Assembly: GCF_900109925.1 (NCBI RefSeq)
Contig: NZ_FOBW01000007.1
Coordinates: forward strand, 182,161 to 246,160
DNA from: Mesobacillus persicus
GTDB lineage: Bacteria > Bacillota > Bacilli > Bacillales > Cytobacillaceae
Direction of reading: 5' to 3'
DNA length: 64,000 bases
Positions 61,459 to 64,000 of the stretch are shown one piece after another. The position numbers were made by a program, and so were the translations under genes. Numbering within the stretch: position 1 is the first letter of the stretch; each line of letters opens with the position of its first letter. The notes under the pieces were generated by a model. That model searched no databases and was not told where the DNA came from. It saw only the letters and a list, made by a program, of their open reading frames with translations.

Positions 61459-62670
61459 CTAATGGTTTTTTACAAGCTCAGGATGACGTTGCATGGAACT
61501 TACAAGAATTAAGCCACTTAGTAACAGGAGAGAACTTGTGATAAAGAAAACGGAGGAAATCCCAAACCACCCTGAAAGAAATCCTCCTAATAAAGGTCCG
61601 ATAACATTTCCTAAAAAGCGGAGACTTGTATTATAACCAAGCACTTCTCCTTGCATTTCAATGGGGGCTTCTTGACGAATATAGGCCACCCTAACGGGAA
61701 TGACCCCACCCAAGGTAAAACCAAGGGCAAACCGGATAAGAACCAATTGCCAAATATTTGTGACAAAAGCTCCCGGCAAATAAATCACCGCCGAAAGGAG
61801 CAGTAAGATAACTAATATCTTAATATATCCGATTCGATCTGCGAGTGCTCCCCATTTTCTGGCCATTAATAGATTCCCTAGACCTGCTGCAGAAAAGGCA
61901 AGCCCAGAAAAGAAGGCGATGTTTGTTAATCCATTTAGCTCGGCAACATAAAGCGATAGAATCGGCTGGATACTAAAGTTGGCAACCTGTACAAGGATTG
62001 AGATTAACATCACATTTAGGAGAATCGGGTTTTTAATGATGTGAAACCAAACCTCTTTACTGCTGTAAATTTTTCTAGATGTCCCTGTTATTCCAATTCT
62101 ATATTCTTTAACCGTAAGAACGAGTAAACCGGACAGTAGGATGAAGAATGAAGTAGATTGAAAGGTAGCCGCATATCCCAACGAATCTGCTAACAGTCCG
62201 CCAATCATTGGACCAAATAATGAGCCGGTAATGCTACCAGTTTGCAAGGTTCCTAGTACTTTTCCAGCTACTTCTTTTTTTGTCTGTGTTGAAATGAAGG
62301 CCTGTGAAACAGGAATAAAGCCAGAAAAAAAACCCATAAATAATCTTAATAGAAATAACTCAAATACGGAATCAGCATAGCCAAGTAAAAATAATGCCAA
62401 AGCCATGCCAAAGCCCATAAAAATTAAAATCCTTTTTCGGCCTAATTTGTCACCCAACCGACCGATTACTGGTGAAAAAAGAAAGGCAGTTAAAAAGGTA
62501 ATACCGAATGTAATCCCTGACCAGTTTTTTACATACTCATCAGAAAACTCGCCAAATGTTTCAATATATAATGATAGGAAGGGCATTACCATCGTTAAGC
62601 TTCCAGCGACAAAAAAGTTCGCAAACCACATAATAGCTAAATTGCGCTTACCTATTTGCTCCTGTGTCAT
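61459..62670 (-). CDS. MFS multidrug-type efflux transporter
   Basis: 403 residues, 12 membrane helices. GRLGDKLGRKRIL (about 70-82) is the A-motif of the major facilitator family, and GSITGSLFGPMIGGLLAD fits the motif C of drug exporters. Resembles the YkuC/MDR group. ATG at 62670. Substrate unknown. Confidence 0.85.
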   Translation of the reverse strand: MTQEQIGKRNLAIMWFANFFVAGSLTMVMPFLSLYIETFGEFSDEYVKNWSGITFGITFLTAFLFSPVIGRLGDKLGRKRILIFMGFGMALALFLLGYADSVFELFLLRLFMGFFSGFIPVSQAFISTQTKKEVAGKVLGTLQTGSITGSLFGPMIGGLLADSLGYAATFQSTSFFILLSGLLVLTVKEYRIGITGTSRKIYSSKEVWFHIIKNPILLNVMLISILVQVANFSIQPILSLYVAELNGLTNIAFFSGLAFSAAGLGNLLMARKWGALADRIGYIKILVILLLLSAVIYLPGAFVTNIWQLVLIRFALGFTLGGVIPVRVAYIRQEAPIEMQGEVLGYNTSLRFLGNVIGPLLGGFLSGWFGISSVFFITSSLLLLSGLILVSSMQRHPELVKNH

Positions 62671-62932
62671 GAATGATACACTTCTTTCAACTTATTTCGT
62701 TTTCCTAAATATTATAACAAGACTTCCAAACGATTAGAACAAAAGTGAACTTTTTGTTTGAGCGAGAGTAAAATAGAAAGATGACAATTAAGCGTGTGAT
62801 TTTCTTGTTTTTATGGGGGAAAATGATAAGGTATGGGTAGTGGATGGATATTATTTCAATCTTTTATCACATCTATATACTATAATTTAAATATCTTTCT
62901 ACTATGAAAAAGTTGAATAGGGGTATGGGCAC

Positions 62933-63697
62933 ATGAAAAAAATTATTTTTCTAATCACTATCTTTGTTACAGTAATGATTAGCGCTTGTAGCAATGGTAA
63001 CCAAAGCGAAAAAGAACAGGAGCTTCCTGCTTTACTCGAAGTAGACCTTAGACTACCTGAAGAAGGGCTAGAACCAAAAACTGACATTACTCTTGAGGCT
63101 TATGTCTCACAAGGGGGAGAAGCTGTCGAAGATGCTAACGAAGTAAAGTTTGAAGTTCTCATACAAGGAGAAACTCAATCAGAAATGTACCCTGGCGAAC
63201 ATCAGGGTGAAGGTATTTATACAGCAACAATGCAGGTTGAAGATGAAGGAATTTACTCTGTAACCGCACATGTAACAGCAAGAGATATGCATAATATGCC
63301 GAAGAAAGAAATGATCGTTGGAAACCCTGATATTACGGCAGGAGACCAGGAGGATGATCATACTGATTCACATGATGAGTCTGATTTACATGGACATGGA
63401 CATGAAAAGGACCTCGTAGTGGACCTCCAGTCAGGCTTTGATATGAAAGTGAATGAAAATACAGAGTTAACCGTTTTAATTAATGAAAAGGGGCACTCGC
63501 TAACAGGAGCGGAGGTTCGCTTTGAAATTTGGAGTGAAGGTCAAGATGAGCATGAGTTTATTGACGCTGCTGAGGCTGGGGATGGTGTATACAAGGCTAA
63601 AAAGACCTTTGAAAAAACGGGTAATCATCTGATTAATGTCCATGTCAATAAGGGTGATCTGCACGAACACCAGTTATTTTCTGTGACCGTGAACTAA
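62933..63697 (+). CDS. YtkA-type tandem-domain lipoprotein with His-rich linker
   Basis: 254 residues. Lipobox MISACS (Cys20 region) gives a membrane-tethered lipoprotein. Two YtkA/FixH-like beta domains (about 35-130 and 160-254) joined by a His/Asp-rich linker (DDHTDSHDESDLHGHGHEKD, about 142-161) that could bind Cu or Zn. ATG at 62933 with GGGGTATGGGC upstream. Likely in metal handling or assembly outside the cell. Confidence 0.75.
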   Translation: MKKIIFLITIFVTVMISACSNGNQSEKEQELPALLEVDLRLPEEGLEPKTDITLEAYVSQGGEAVEDANEVKFEVLIQGETQSEMYPGEHQGEGIYTATMQVEDEGIYSVTAHVTARDMHNMPKKEMIVGNPDITAGDQEDDHTDSHDESDLHGHGHEKDLVVDLQSGFDMKVNENTELTVLINEKGHSLTGAEVRFEIWSEGQDEHEFIDAAEAGDGVYKAKKTFEKTGNHLINVHVNKGDLHEHQLFSVTVN

Positions 63698-63709
63698 ATA
63701 ATGATGTAA

Positions 63710-63741
63710 GCCAAGCATAGATTTTTGTGCTTGGTTTTTTT
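63710..63741 (+). terminator. terminator of the YtkA gene
   Basis: CCAAGCA (63711-63717) pairs with TGCTTGG (63728-63734), followed by TTTTTT. Confidence 0.75.
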
Positions 63742-64000
63742 ATTGTTTAGCGTACAATGTCAAATACTTTTTTCAAGTTTTAGGGTAACTCAAACACGCT
63801 TACTGCATTTACCTAATTTTACCAGTAACGATTAACCAAGTTTTTATTGAAACAGGTGCCATCTTCTTGATTCAGAAATGGGCTTTTCACTCGCTTCTTG
63901 GTCTGCATTGATGCAATCTGGCATTGAGTACAATTTTTATATTAACGTACTGATCCGCATTTACAGGACGAGTGGGATAAGGCTAAACATCGAGGTCAGG
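63742..64000. other. right-end stretch, no gene recognised
   Basis: An open frame from ATG 63878 (MGFSLASWSALMQSGIEYNF) reads to the window edge but has no ribosome site. Nothing else recognised. Confidence 0.3.

Noticed and set aside
63878..64000. Open frame running off the right end
   Set aside because: No ribosome site or recognisable motif; too short to judge.

Overview
The window looks like chromosomal DNA of a low-GC, spore-former-type Bacillaceae (Bacillus sensu lato). Evidence: strong AGGAGG-type ribosome sites, frequent TTG/GTG starts, TnrA/GlnR, CsoR, Fnr and cre-type sites, preQ1-I and yybP-ykoY riboswitches, a Vpr-like subtilase, class IV PHA genes (phaQ, phaP, phaR, phaC), and FbpB-like and DUF4023 small proteins. 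No rRNA, tRNA, CRISPR array or prophage was seen. One TnpB-only IS605-type element and several Bacillaceae palindromic repeats are present.

Layout. 1-1.4 kb: start of an alpha/beta hydrolase gene facing phaQ-phaP, with three copies of an operator around the phaQ promoter. 1.4-8 kb: preQ1-controlled queT, a manganese-type riboswitch separated from its likely terC/ykoY target by a palindromic repeat and two small genes, a CNNM/CorC-type protein, a GNAT, and a DUF2157-GDYXXLXY pair. 8-15 kb: Vpr-like protease, an Asn-rich DUF1906 protein, DUF4023, a second GNAT, a PAS-GGDEF-EAL protein. 15.5-18 kb: the TnpB element and a decayed yrdB-like gene. 18-24 kb: cytochrome P450, phaR-phaC, an ECF sigma factor with its DUF4179 partner, ketopantoate reductase. 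24-31 kb: cstA plus a 49-residue Cys protein next to lytST-type signalling genes; sufT-like and DUF438-hemerythrin-PAS genes with a well spaced Fnr promoter; csoR. 31.5-36.6 kb: nitrogen block (amt, DUF294 and exonuclease genes, two divergent tnrA-like genes, TnrA boxes), trhA. 36.7-43.2 kb: DUF1836, a small HTH protein, a PAS kinase, and an amino-acid ABC transporter with duplicated binding protein. 43.3-49.8 kb: a 53-bp tandem repeat, glnS, acyl-CoA dehydrogenase, rocB-like peptidase, split ThrE exporter. 50-57.4 kb: YhfP-like reductase, then a cluster of membrane cytochrome-b-like subunit, molybdoenzyme, four-cluster ferredoxin, Mrp ATPase, Tat-type Rieske protein and two small proteins, preceded by an Fnr promoter. 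57.5-64 kb: an unknown protein, a TPR-dynamin-like GTPase, an MFS exporter and a YtkA-type lipoprotein.

How the genes work together: (i) PHA storage, with PhaQ probably sensing polymer and repressing phaQ-phaP while PhaR-PhaC make it; (ii) nitrogen control, TnrA boxes in front of amt and of one tnrA copy; (iii) oxygen/redox control, two promoters with the same TGTGA-N6-TCACA box at class II spacing, one for DUF438-hemerythrin and one for the molybdoenzyme cluster; (iv) carbon sensing, lytST next to cstA with a cre-like site. The molybdoenzyme-Rieske-Mrp cluster is the best candidate here for an uncharacterised respiratory system. Coordinates of starts were chosen by ribosome-site spacing; family calls rest on motif recognition, not database searches.
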